From contig NC_049995.1 of the NCBI RefSeq assembly GCF_000003815.2, positions 16,102,931 through 16,166,930 on the forward strand: DNA of 64,000 nt. Reading direction: 5' to 3'. Positions 22,931-45,134 of this stretch are shown here, piece by piece. The translations under genes were made by a program, and so were the position numbers. Under the pieces are notes generated by a model. That model was given only the letters and a program-made list of their open reading frames with translations. It was not told where the DNA came from and searched no databases. Source of the stretch: Branchiostoma floridae (lineage: Eukaryota > Chordata > Leptocardii > Amphioxiformes > Branchiostomatidae). How positions within the stretch are numbered: the first letter of the stretch is position 1; each line of letters starts with the position of its first letter.

Positions 22931-24089
22931 TAGTGTGCGTGGCCATAGCATGTACATGTGTGGGCTATTACAATACCAACGACAGGAAACGATTAAGTTT
23001 GACGTATAAGGAATCGCAAAAGGGGGCGTGGACTATCAGCCTACGCTGTTTAGCTTGTTGCTGTATATTACGTGTGGCAGTACCTAGCTTCGGCTAGGGC
23101 CGTCCTTTTGATAGGACGTTAAATGGAGGTCCCGTGTTTGAGGAGAGCCACACCTCGAGCACGTTAAAAAACCTATCACACTTATCAAAAAAGAGTAGGG
23201 TCACAAATAAATCTTTCCGAATATGCAGCTTATACTCTTCGATACAAACCTGGTGTGTTACACCATGAGGCCGTTTACCGGGTAAGCAATACAAACAGTA
23301 AATAAATATATTTCCACATGTCTGTGAATACGAATAAACACACGAAAATAAATTAACAAAGCACGATCGAGAAAACACTTCAGAAAGTGTAAAAAGGGGT
23401 GTACATTACCTGTAAGTGAAGACGCCTCTACTAGCGTGACTGGCTTGTCCAAAGTCTGGGAGCTCTGTGCGCCAAGAGTTGTCAGACGAGTGTTCTAAAA
23501 GGTCCCCTTTCAACTAGACTGTGAGCACTCAGCAACCGTCCGGCGACAAAAAAATAACTTTTGCATTTATTATTGGAATATGGTGAAATACGTAAAAGTA
23601 TCATCTAAAAAACATCAAGAAACTCACAAAAACGTTCTTTATCTATGAACTTTTGCTAAGCAAAAAATAAAGATATCCTTTGCTGAGCAATTTGTCACAT
23701 CTTTGGTCGCACAGCGGTCGTATCTGAAAAAAGGGGGCGTAACTTTAAAGTTCTTTGTTAAGCTGACGGATAATTTTGAGAACGTGGAGACATCCGTGTG
23801 GCTCGGGGCATGGGCAACACGAAGACAACTTTCTGGCTGATCAAAGGATAATTTTTTTTTTTTTTATTCGGACAAATAAGACATAGAAGACAGACATAGT
23901 GGTGACGCACTCAAGTTGGGAACCACTATATATTCACGCCACCACTATACATATATACAAAGACTTAGACAAAACTGAACTAAGCGAAACAAAATTAAGA
24001 AAGATATAAATAATACTAACATCAAGTAAAAATTAAATGATGTGTAACGAAAGTTGGTATGATTTGAAAGTTGGTTTGAAAGGATAAAT

Positions 24090-24900
24090 TTGAAGCGATT
24101 ACAAAATACCAACATGGAACCTTCGAAACACATAACATGCGATCTTTTCAGCGCAAAATACGTTACTTTGGAAATACAGATAAAGGGTAAGTCGATGAAG
24201 GTTAGACATCTAGGTAATGAAATACGTCAATTAACAATTAATCAAGCAACCCCCTTTTTAGTGTCACTGACGAAAGGTAGTGGATTCTACATGTAACATC
24301 TGACCGTTTCCAAAATCATATCCAGTTGCTTGAATAATTGCTATTTGACGTGTAACATGCGATCTTTCCGGTGCATATTAGAAATACTGATAAAGGGTAA
24401 CCTTTCATGTTTTCCAAAATAAAACATCCTAAAAGAAAGATGCCAGTTGGAAAAGGAGGGTGCTGGATTCGTATTGTGGTCAACAAAAAAATTAACATTC
24501 TTCGCAATCCCACCGCTGACACCAGGTTTTCAAAGTATACAACTAACTTTAGAAAATAAGACAAATTTTCTCGCACGTTTTACCTGTAAACTTGGAACAC
24601 TCAAAATGACGAAGAAAAGCCAGCGTCCTTGGAACCAGCATGTTTTCAAAGAATATTATTAAATTCATGAAATAAGACAACTTTTCTCGCACTTTTCACT
24701 TGTAAACTTGGAATCCTCAACTGACGAAAAAACAGTTCACCTTCCTTCAAGTGCCTTGGAACCAGCGTGTTTTCATAGAATAAAACTATATTCAGAAAAT
24801 GAGATAAATATCTTTGCACTTTTCACCTGTAAACTTCGAACCCTGAAATGACGAAAAACAGTTTAACGTCTTTCAAGTGCCTTTCGACCTAATTTAACAA
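24090..24900 (+). repeat. Short tandem duplications
   Basis: Three units of about 125 bp carry TCGCAC-TTT-ACCTGTAAACTTGGAA and CTTGGAACCAGCRTGTTTTCA (24545-24890). They are preceded by two units with ACATGCGATCTTT and ATAAAGGGTAA. Confidence 0.85.
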
Positions 24901-25009
24901 GCCTCTCGTGTGTACAGTCATAATTATCTCAAGGCGAGGACATGATCTTTGATCTCACGTTTCCCTTCAGCCAGACATAATTACTACCTCCGAGCTAATG
25001 TTTTAGAAG

Positions 25010-25990
25010 TCTAGACAAGATTGCACGGATCCTATTGTTCACAAAATGTCACTAAAAACCGAACGTCAAGTTAAGTCGGTGTTCGGATGAAAAATTACTC
25101 TTCAAGCAGAAGTTTGGGTTTGCATTTTGTCCCGAATCCTTCTGGACAAGATAGCACAGAGTCAATTATCTCCTTGCACAGAACCTATTGTTTACAAAAT
25201 GACATTCAAAAACAAACGTCAAGTTAAGTCGGTGTTTAGAACAAAAAGTTACTCTCCAAGCAGAGGTTAGGGTTTGTATTTTGTCCCGTATCGTTCTGGA
25301 CAAGATTGCACAGACCCTATTGTTCACAAAATGTCATTCAAAACCAAACTTAAAGACAAAAACTTAGAGTCCATACATAACTGCAACATGTAGTTTTTGG
25401 AGACCCCCAAAGTCCTCAGCCTTGGTTTTCTTGTACATTAAGTCGGTGTAACGATAAAAAATTACTCTCCAAGCAGAGGTTAGGGTTTGTATTTTGTCCT
25501 GTATCCTTCTGACAAGATTGCACAGATCTTATTGTTCACAAAATGTCATTCAAAACCAAACTTTAAGACAAAAACTTAGAGTCCATACATAACTGCAACA
25601 TGTAGTGTTTGGAGACCCCAATAGTCATCAGCCTTGGTTTTCTCATACATTAAGTCGGTGTAACGATTAAAAAAAATACTCTCCATGCAGAGTTTTGGGT
25701 TTGCATTTCGTCCCGTATCCTTTTGGACAAGACTGCACAGATACTATTGTTCACAAAATGTCGCTCAAAACCAAGCGTCAAGTAAAGTCGGTGCTAGGAT
25801 AAAAATTACTCTCCAAGCAGAAGTTTGAGTTTGCATTTTGCCCCGCGAATCCTTCTGGACAAGATTGCACAGATGCTGTTGTTCACAAAATGTCACTCAA
25901 AACCAAACGTCAAGTAAAGTCGGTGCTAGGATAAAAATTACTCTCTAAGCAGAAGTTTGGGTCTGCATTTTGTCCTGTTTTCTACATGCC
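25010..25990 (+). repeat. Tandem array with variable unit length
   Basis: GACAAGATTGCACAGAT recurs at about 25016, 25145, 25300, 25513, 25725 and 25858, each followed by TGTTCACAAAATGTC and TACTCTCCAAGCAGA. Units are 130-215 bp because two contain an extra segment. Confidence 0.9.
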
Positions 25991-26138
25991 CACCTGCGAA
26001 CATGAAGAAACTTGAACAAATAGTAGCCTGTGCTTACACAATCTCTCGCTGGCTGGGGTTAATGACCCCCTCCCCTTCCCGAGTGGCGGCAACTGTAAGA
26101 TAATTGCTTAATCGATTTTGGGCCCGACGAAAGAAGAG

Positions 26139-26410
26139 AATCAAGTTGTCAAGACTGACAATTGATAAATTAATCACACACACACACGTCAAACATTGTT
26201 TTTCAGAGCCTTGGATTTCTGAATAATCACCCGATTTTTGAGACCACTGTTTTAAATCTTAAGTATGGGTTTCAATCAAGTTGTCATGGCTGAAAATTAA
26301 CGAACCATTCACATGCACACTTCAGACATTGTTTTCCAAAGAGTCCTGGATGGATTTCTGAACTTTTAACCCATTTTTTGAGACAACTGTTTTAAATCTT
26401 AAGTATGGGT
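26139..26410 (+). repeat. Two-unit tandem duplication
   Basis: Units of about 135 bp end in CTGTTTTAAATCTTAAGTAT and start AATCAAGTTGTCA. Confidence 0.88.
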
Positions 26411-26704
26411 TCCACACTTAATCTAAGAATTCACAGTTTTGTATATACCTTATGTTATGTTCTCTCTTTAACCATTGGGCCTTGCTTTTCAGTTGTTGCA
26501 TGTTTCTTTTTTTACAAGAAAGGCATGGTCATATTCATCATATGATCATCGCAGAATCCTAAACTAAGGGCATATGTGTGTGTGTGTGTTTATGTATGTA
26601 TGTGTGTGTGTGTGTGTGTGTATGTGTGTATGTATGTATGTGTGTGTTTAGGTATGTGTTTGTGTCTGTGTCTATCTTTCTATCTATCAATCTATACACG
26701 TATA

Positions 26705-26916
26705 TACTGTAAATGCATTTAAGTTCACGGGGATTTAATTTCGCGGTAGCGGGAAAAAGGAATTTTTGCGGTGGATTTAAGTTCGCGGTAACACCATAGA
26801 CTGCAATCTAATGCCATTATAGAAAAATGTTCGCGGTGGATTTAAGTTCGCGATGAAGTGGTCACCGCGAAAACCGCGAACATTAATCCACCGCGAACAT
26901 TTCTGCATTTACAGTA
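26705..26916. mobile_element. MITE family D
   Basis: It spans TACTGTAAATGCA to TGCATTTACAGTA with the same internal TTCGCGGTGGATTTAAGTTCG-type repeats as the copy at 18767. Confidence 0.87.
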
Positions 26917-27432
26917 CTTTACTACACTAAAGATAACAAAGACAATGTATGACAAATTTTTCCGTATCAGGAAAATTTCCATTCTTTACTGACAGTTCTG
27001 TACGTAGAATCAACATTTCATAGTAACAAATGCTTGTGTTTTGAAGACCTCACAACCCAGACTTAAGTTTTCCAGCCTCTCTACTTACTTACTTTATGTA
27101 CAGCATTGGACTCTAGTCAGCAAATTTAGTTTTCCCTTGCGATATAAGAATTGTTTAAATATTTGTAGCAGACCCAGTTTTTCCTGTACATGTAAACTGT
27201 GTTTTTAAGATGTTGGATATCTAGTGAAAAAAATCATATCCTCTATCCCTTTCTCTTACAAATGGTCTTCCAAATATCTCTACATCAAAGATCACAGTAC
27301 ACTGCCTTGGTTGAAAATGTAGTAGAATACGACTTTATGAATGTAATCTATAACAGGGGCATTTTTCTTGCATCTACTAGTCTACTAAAATGCCACTGTT
27401 AATTCACATGTTTTGGCTGTGAAAAAAAAAAG

Positions 27433-27631
27433 GTGATTTTCACTTTACAGAGTATGCATGTGCAGTGACAGGAATTGTGGGTAATATGTCAAAGTTCAAA
27501 GCCCCTGACCATTGTCTGGATTTGCATAACAATATGGGGACGTGTTTTGTCTATGTCTCAGGGCCCTTCACCTTTGACATATTACCCATAATTCCTGTCG
27601 CTGCACATGCGTACTCGCAAGTGTGAAAGAG
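27433..27631. mobile_element. Palindromic MITE family E, downstream of the PSMC3 stop
   Basis: The inverted arms carry GCATGTGCAG-GACAGGAATT and TGGGTAATATGTCAAAG. Diverged relatives occur at 53090-53180, 49415-49715 and 59140-59310. Confidence 0.78.
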
Positions 27632-27745
27632 CTTACTAGTATTCCCACATAGCTTATTTCTCTTGGATCACAAAATTCCAACTTCACAACAAAAACTGAA
27701 ACTGGAACTTTGTGTACTGTAAAGATACATAGAATATTTCTGTTT

Positions 27746-38050
<10,305 letters not shown>

Positions 38051-38087
38051 CTTGCTTGTTTGAAATCACGTGATCAAATCACTTGCA

Positions 38088-38192
38088 CAGTGCACGAGCG
38101 CCGTCTGGCGATTTCTATTCAAACTGCATCAAAAAATTTTGTTGACCACGCACGAGCGTTCTCTAGCGATTTAGATGGAACGTGCATGTTGA
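38088..38192. repeat. Direct repeat upstream of PSMC3
   Basis: GCACGAGCG..CT-GCGATTT occurs twice about 60 bp apart, starting 40 bp upstream of the PSMC3 ATG on its 5' side. It is possibly part of the promoter. No known factor site is claimed. Confidence 0.5.
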
Positions 38193-38836
38193 AAGGTTTG
38201 CAGGTGTTGCCGGAAGCAGGTGATTCATAATGCTTTCCCTATCGAACGGTAGCGAGTAGAATTGCGTAAGGCAAACGCAATGCGCGTCGCGTTTTATTTT
38301 TCTCCCTCCATCCAACAAACCCAGCATTTTCAAAGAGTGGTTTCTTGTGCTATAACGTTAACGTTAAAATGAAATGATTTTTCGCACGCCGTATAATGGC
38401 CCATATAATGTTTGTAAAAACATGATCGACCGAGGAAATGGCATTGACTCATTCATTGAAAGAAACAAACACTTTCAAATGTATTCTTTCCGAGCTATCG
38501 ACGTATCCCAATTTCTGGTGAAGTAAGACCACATCAATTTTATTTTTAGATATTGATATAACGTTACTGTATTTTCTCTAGCTTGAAATTGCAATATAAT
38601 CGGCCGATTTTTATGTTTCAATAGTTTCCTTTCTAATGTTTCTTTTTCGAGATTTAGCTCCCTTGCAGAAACACATAACGTTACGTGTCCCTACGGCACC
38701 AGAAATAATGCCAGCTCAGCCCCTAGCCGAATGGTTTAGAATTATACTAATTTATAGACCAAATTATCGATCCATATATGGCTGGGAGCGGAACATCCGC
38801 AACTAGGCGCGCTTAACGCCGCCCTGACGTCACTGG

Positions 38837-38908
38837 GACTCCGTGGCGCAACGGTAGCGCGTCTGACTCCAGATCAGAAGGTTGCGTGTTCGAATCACGT
38901 CGGGGTCA
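38837..38908 (+). tRNA. tRNA-Trp (anticodon CCA)
   Basis: A 72-nt cloverleaf folds by eye. The acceptor arm GACTCCG pairs with CGGGGTC (one T-G pair). The D arm is GCGC/GCGC. The anticodon stem TCTGA/TCAGA encloses the loop CTCCAGA with anticodon CCA. The T loop TTCGAAT is flanked by CGTG/CACG. A box (TGGCGCAACGG) and B box (GTTCGAATC) promoters are in place. No intron is present. A T5 run at about 38914-38918 fits Pol III termination. It lies between PSMC3 (divergent, 0.8 kb away) and SDR1. Confidence 0.93.
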
Positions 38909-39019
38909 CATCGTTTTTGTCAGTCCTTTTACAATGGGGACAAGACAAACTGAATTACAACAAGCGAAAGACAACTTGATATTGAACCACCATTTACATT
39001 GGGCATTTTTTTTTCAGAT

Positions 39020-39078
39020 CAAAACGTTGTATGTTGAATCACGCTCTGGTGTCACATCGTTTTTATCATGGGCTGAAA
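39020..39078 (+). pseudogene. tRNA-Trp 3'-half remnant
   Basis: GTATGTTGAATCACG..GGTGTCACATCGTTTTTATC matches the tRNA-Trp 3' half plus its terminator. Neighbouring ACAACTTGATATTGAACC repeats show a local tandem duplication. Confidence 0.75.
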
Positions 39079-39316
39079 AATAAAATCTATTTGATTTCCA
39101 ACGTGTGAAAGTACAACTTGATATTGAACCTCCGCCTACATTTTAATAGTATTTTTTTCTTGCGAAATGAACAATGTAATACATTCACTAATAATTTTTC
39201 ACAATGTTCCCTTTGTTGCTGGCGCACTTTGAAGGCGACAGCATTTCATTATTTTCATAATACTCCAAAAATCACAAATGCAACGTACAAGTCTTGCTGT
39301 CGGGGCAGCGGACTAC

Positions 39317-39329
39317 AGGTCATTGACCC
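39317..39329. promoter_or_regulatory. IR-1 nuclear-receptor-like element upstream of SDR1
   Basis: AGGTCA-T-TGACCC is an inverted repeat with 1-bp spacer and one mismatch from the perfect AGGTCAnTGACCT. It lies 355 bp upstream of the SDR1 ATG. IR-1 elements are bound by FXR/EcR-type receptor-RXR heterodimers (known). Function here is inference. Confidence 0.5.
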
Positions 39330-39671
39330 CGGTGAACTCTGTAAGAAAAACCGCAGGTAAACGCATCAAATAGATCTTCAGAAATCACTAAGTAGCTCCA
39401 AATTAACAACATAGTCTGTTTATTATCACATTCTGCTCTGTATATAATTGAAAATAAAACAAGAGAGAGATTTTGTTGTGTACCGTTATATATTTTTTCC
39501 TTTCAAACCATATCATCAACATCTTTGTTTGTGTTTTGATGCTGTCCGTCCACCTTCAAAGTTCACTGAAAGTTCAAAGGTCCAAACTTCAGGTCCAAGC
39601 AAGAAGACTCGCGTTAGATTGTGAATAAAAGACATTTCCTGGCTGATTTCCGGCGTGCCTTCTGCCTAAAG

Positions 39672-42600
39672 ATGCCTGATTTGACGGGAAAAGTTGCCAT
39701 AATCACAGGTATTTGTGTAGAAGTAAAAGCGAAGCGTTTGATTGTGTGTGTGGTTTCGACGTGGGGAGGGAGGGCGTGGCATACCGTGGCAGTAGAATTA
39801 GCAGAGTTAAAGAAAGTAAAAGAAAGTAAGTTAAAGAAAGTAAAAAATGTAATTCTTAAGGATTGTGCAAGCATTTTCTGTTGGTATTATCAAAATTCTG
39901 ACAAAAGTGTCATTGTGTTTTCTCTCCATGTTTGTTTTTCCAGGGAGGTTAAAAAACCTTGGTCTCTCTCCCTTCTCTCTCCCTCCTTGCACTTGTCTTT
40001 TTCTATGATCCTGTAAAAAAATTCTGTTATTTAGAGAATCATCCTGTCAAGCAACTTCCTTTTTCCACCATAACAGGTGCGAGTTCTGGAATTGAAAAGT
40101 TACGTAAAGTACCTCAAATCGGAATCCAAGAGCACAAAATCAGCAGCATGTCGGGATTCGAAGCTAGGACCTCTGGGTTCTTGGCTAAATGCCCTAACCA
40201 TTTCACTGAACTGGCTATTTCAAGGGATTCTTGTGTTCCCGCCCCTACAGGTGCGAGCTCAGGAATCGGGAAGGGGACAGCTGTGGAATTTGCCCAGCTG
40301 GGAGCGCACCTGGCTCTGACTGGGAGGAACCAGGAAAACCTGCAGGCCACAGCAACGGCCTGTGTGGAGGCAGGAGCTCCGCAAGACAAGGTGTTTGTTT
40401 GTTTGTTTGTTTGTTTTGGTATCATGGGGTTGCTTGTAACATGCGGAAATATCATTAATACAGTTTGTTTGTTTGCAATGCTAATATTTTGAGTTTTTCT
40501 GAAAAGACTATTGTACAATTTTGCCCAACTGCCCAAAGTACAGGATACAAAGATAAGATATGCATGTAAAAGTATAATAAATCTAGTATAGCATGTGTGT
40601 TTGACTAAATTTTCTTACTTCTCATTTTCTACCAAGGAACTTCTCAAATCCTTGGTAATGGTGAAAATGTTGATGATATTTTTATGTCATTTGTTTCACA
40701 TGCGGGGCTCGAAATACTACCTGCATATGCAGGTTAATGCAGGTAAAATTGGAGCTGTGCAGGTATTTTTGCTAACCTGCACTGGTCCATGTACTGGGTT
40801 TTATACATAAATGTCCTATGATGTATGTGCATGTGGATTGTTATTAGCTGCATTGACTGTTACCACCTATAAAGTATAAAAGAAAAAATAGCAATGATTC
40901 CTGAACAATTTTAGTATGATCCATACTTCCTAAATTCAGGTGAGAGTGGTGCAGGTAAAATTTGTCTGGTGCAGGTAATTTTAAATGTTACAGTAAATGT
41001 TACCTGCACCAGTGCAGGTATGCAGAAAAAGTATTTCAAGCTCTGACATTCCTAAAACCTTTTGAGGAATTGTGTTTTAAGGCCAACTTGGGCAATCATG
41101 TAGTAGTACTTATAAAGTGTACATCAAAGACTATTTTACTTTTTCTCATCAAAGTTCATTTTTTTCTTCAGATCCTTATTGTAACAGGAGACATCTGTGA
41201 TGAACAAGTGCAGAAAAACCTGGTGGAGCAAACTGTGCAGAAGTTTGGCAGGATAGATGTTCTGGTAATGACTTCTTAATGAGTTATTACTCTTTACTCT
41301 TTGTTCTCAGTTTATACCAGAGCTGTCTCCAGCTTTACATAAATTATATATAATTTTCTTTTCTTTTTTCTTTCGCACTCATTGTTTGGGAGCCACAATG
41401 TGTTTGATTTTTGTTTTTAAATCTGTAATTCTAAGATTACAAAAAAAAAAAAACATTTTCGCCTGTTTTGTGTCATGAAGTTCAGCTATTTTGGAACGAG
41501 TGGGTGTAATTTTTTGTCCGTTCCAAGAAACAAATTTCTGTCCCAAGATGGAAGAACAGAAAGCCATTGTGGTATCCATAACAAAAGTAACACAAAATTG
41601 TTGGTAATAAACACTTTTGGTTTCCTATACTTGATAAATGTTGCTTGCTTAAAGCTGTTTTCTTTTGTACTTAATTACTTATTATATGTACTAGGTGAAT
41701 AGTGCAGGCGTTATCCTAAAAGGAACCATAGAGACAACAGACATGTCGGAGTATGATCGTATGATGGACATCAACGCTCGCTGTGTGGTGGCTCTGACTC
41801 AGTTGTGTGTGCCCCATCTTACAGTCACCAAAGGTAAGGCAGGACTCGAATACTTTTTCCTGCATACCTGTACTGGTGCAGGTAACATTGAAAATTACCT
41901 GTATCAGACAAATTTTACCTGTACCAGACAAATTTTTTACCTGCACCACTCTGAATTTAGGAAGTATGGATCATACTGAAACTTCAAAAACTATTGCTAT
42001 TTTTCCTTTAATTTATACTTTATAAGTGGTAACAGTCAATGCTGTTGATACTAATAAAAATCCATATACACCTACATTATAGGACATTTATGTACATGGA
42101 CCAGTTCAGGTTAGGTGCAGGTAGACATCAGAAATACCTGCACAGATCCAATTTTACCTGCACTAACCTGCATATGCAGGTAATATTTCGACCCCTGTAA
42201 TGTTATGAGACATCATATCATATATTAGTTATCATTACATATATTTGAACCTTGAACCTTGAACGTGGACATCAGGGATGTCATCATATATTTATACAAG
42301 CTAAAAGCCAAAGGTTAAAAGGCAAGTCCCATAGCCTTTGTGGCCATAAGAGTAGTGTTGTTTCATTTTTTTTAACGATTTTGCTCAGTGCAAGGCCATT
42401 GACCACTTCTTAGGGCACTGACGTATGCTCACTGTGGCAACAATTGTTCTTCCCAAGGCAGAAAAATTGAGCTTCAATTGACTCAATAGATAAAACAAGG
42501 TTTACAAAGGTGGCTTGGGTTACGTTGTTGTCCACTGTATGTAGGCATGGTATTGGATGTTGAGAAGATGTCTGTATAACTGCAATGACTTGATTTCTTT

Positions 42601-44924
42601 ATCCCAGGTGCCATTGTGAATGTGTCCAGTGTAACTGGCATGCGAGCGGTAAGATGTTCATAATATTTTTCTTGTCTCCTTTTTATTTTCTAGGAGGAGG
42701 CAAAGTTGTTGTTACAAAGTGCAATAAGAAGAGAATTAAATGTTGCAAAATCAGGTGCAAATCGTTGAGATTGGGCCAGATCCTTATGATTATCATACCA
42801 AACAATGGTAGAGATGTGGTACAGTAAAATTGGATAAGGCGATTTTTGAGTGAAGCTAATTTAAAGGGCCTTTAGATATGTTTCAGCAACAATATCAGTG
42901 GCCTAAGGTTTAGAGTAGGTTACAGTATAGTAAGACAAAATCTGTCAGGATAAAATTGCCATAAAGTTTGTAGCATACCACCAGCCTTGTCACAAACTTT
43001 TAGAGTAGGGGGCTAATATATGAAAGCAGCAGGCAAGGCGCGTAGCGGCTTGCGGCGAGCCACGCAGTGGCGAGCGAGGGGTAGGTACGGGAGGGGGGTG
43101 TTTTTAAATTTTTAAATTTAGACCCCTGAATATGGTTTGGGGGTTTATTTTGGGTAACTTTTATTGTTATCTTTAAACAATAAAATTTATCTTTCGAATT
43201 GACAGAAAAATCCTGAATTTCAAAAAAATTTGGCATAGGTTCCCCGCTATGACCCCTAACCGGGGGCCAACTATCAGAAAACTGCCAGAGGTTTATCAAA
43301 ACAAATTGCTGCAGCTGGAAAAATGTAAGTAGGCGGCTAAAATCGCCACCTGCCGCCTTGTTTTGACAAGGCTGACCACACTTTGTTTTTTTTATCCCTT
43401 TGGACTTTGGGTTGTGGATTTTTTGATAATTTGTTTCATCTATTACAGTTCCCAGGAGTCCTGGCTTACTGTATGAGCAAAGCAGCGATCGACCAGTTCA
43501 CGAGATGTGTTGCACTTGGTTACCAAATACTTACAGCTTATGATACTTACTTTTACTTTTTTTTTTTAACATCTTACAAATTTTTGTGTCCATTCTAGTA
43601 AATATCATGATGAAATATGTTCTGCATTTCTAAGCTTTGGTTTTACTTTGAAGTCAAACACAACTATATCTAATAACCCAAAGTTTGCAACATTAAAAAA
43701 GTTTTAATGACACAATTTGTTCACTTCCTATGACACTTGTCTTATTGCAAAAACACGTAAGCTTGTTTTATTCATAACTATTATTAAATTGAATGAATTA
43801 ATCTAAAAGGACAATATCAGAAGATTGAAAACCTACATTTAATTTTTCAGAACTAGCTTCCAAGCAAATCAGGGTCAACTCAGTCAAGTAAGTGTATATT
43901 ATACTATTGTTAAACTTAAATTTTAAAAGATAGCTAATTACTACGGAAATCTCAGAATAAGGAGAGTTCCATAGCCCGTCACCTGTCAAAACGTAAAAGA
44001 TGCAAAAGAAGAACAGAAATGCAAAAATTTTACAGGCATGCAGCCACTTTCTCGTTGCTTGAACTGCTAAGTTTACATTCTAACATCTGTACTATCATTG
44101 ACTCACTGCTAATTGTAATGTAATTGGTCTATATATTAAATTACTAAGGATTGTGTGTCTAGCAGCTTGTTTGTCTAATCATATGATTTAATTGTTTGTA
44201 ATATTACTTATATTCCCTGCAGCCCTGGAGTGGTGGTGACTGAGCTACACAAACGGGGAGGTATGAATGAAGAGGAGTACGCCAAGGTTAGAAATAGTTC
44301 AAGTTTAAGCATCACTGTGTTTTGTGTATCATATTGTTTTATCGTGTATCTGTATATACATCTGCAAGAGGGGTATGAAGATTCTTGAGATTGACTCTGG
44401 GAGGACCTTGCAGATGACAGATCCAGCTGGAGATGCACACTGCCCAGGCAGCTAAAATCAGGAGAAACCAGAATGATGCACATAGCAGAAAAAAGCAGAT
44501 CTTGAGAAAAGAGCTTTGCAACAGACCTGAGTCAGCTTACAGATGTGCCCTATGTGGCAGAGACTGTTATTCTTGTATAGGACTGTTTAGCCCTAGCCGA
44601 TACTGAAGGGCTGATATCAATTAGGATTTTATCATGGTCAATACTGACCAAAGGAGGCCATTGTACTATCATTTATCTTACTAGAGCTAAAGCTTTTTGA
44701 CAAGGAGGATATGTTTTTTATGGTATTTTCCTGTTTGTTTTTAATGGATCTTTTTTCCTCCCTAGTTTCTGGAACATTCCAAGTCAACCCACGCCCTCGG
44801 TAGAGCCGGGGAAACATCAGAAGTGGCAAAGACCATCGCCTTCCTGGCCTCATCGGACGCGTCCTTCATCACGGGAGCTCAGATCCCTGTGGATGGTGGA
44901 AGGCATGCCATGTGTCCACGCTAA
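39672..44924 (+). CDS. Classical short-chain dehydrogenase/reductase, copy 1 (SDR1)
   Basis: The nine exons are 39672-39708, 40251-40390, 41172-41264, 41695-41833, 42608-42648, 43449-43518, 43851-43887, 44223-44286 and 44766-44924 (TAA). They total 780 bp, 259 aa. SDR landmarks are the cofactor motif [12 protein letters not shown] after beta-2 (the Arg suggests NADP(H), inference), NSAG (usual NNAG), Asn in DINARC, catalytic Ser in NVSSV, YCMSK (YxxxK), the VNSVNPG loop and a C-terminal VDGG. Length and motifs are those of a classical single-domain SDR. The closest naming would be FabG-like or DHRS-like oxidoreductase, and the substrate is unknown. The donor of exon 6 (GTTACC) is weak. All intron positions match SDR2, and the first three match SDR3. 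The start codon is chosen because MPDL-GKV is conserved in all three copies. Confidence 0.93.
40067..40101 (+). repeat. Partial copy of the SDR1 exon 2 start with acceptor
   Basis: The sequence ACAG|GTGCGAGTTCTGGAATTG, 174 bp upstream of the real exon 2 acceptor, repeats its acceptor and the TGASSGI codons. It then diverges and does not extend to a donor. Confidence 0.7.
40704..41047 (+). mobile_element. MITE family H, SDR1 intron 2
   Basis: The ends contain TACCTGCATATGCAGGTTAA and multiple GTGCAGGTA motifs. An inverted copy lies at 41842-42198. Confidence 0.8.
41842..42198 (-). mobile_element. MITE family H, SDR1 intron 4
   Basis: This is a reverse-oriented copy of 40704-41047. The pair brackets exons 3 and 4 and starts 9 bp after the exon 4 donor. 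Confidence 0.82.
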
Positions 44925-44950
44925 CTTGTGCCAGGGTCACAGTTTAGTTT

Positions 44951-45134
44951 CTGCCAGACTCCGGGTCGCTGGAAGCTGTAGAAATGGAACAAATAGAGGA
45001 GTAAGCCGGCCAGAGAACTATAGCCGGCTAGTTACAGTACGCGACCTGCGCTAGCCGGCTATACTCCTCTGACCAGCTTACTCCTCTATTTGTTCCATTT
45101 CTACGGTTTTCCAGCGACCTGGAGTCTGGTAGAA
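44951..45134. mobile_element. Palindromic MITE family C directly downstream of the SDR1 stop
   Basis: TGCCAGACTCCGGGTCGCTGG and the matching inverted end enclose a near-perfect hairpin (AAATGGAACAAATAGAGGAG). It begins 27 bp after the stop codon, so it is probably in the 3'UTR. Confidence 0.82.

Noticed and set aside
38445-38451. TGACTCA upstream of PSMC3 as an NRF1/AP-1 site controlling a proteasome gene
   Set aside because: A single 7-mer about 395 bp upstream without the full antioxidant-type extension; chance occurrence is likely.
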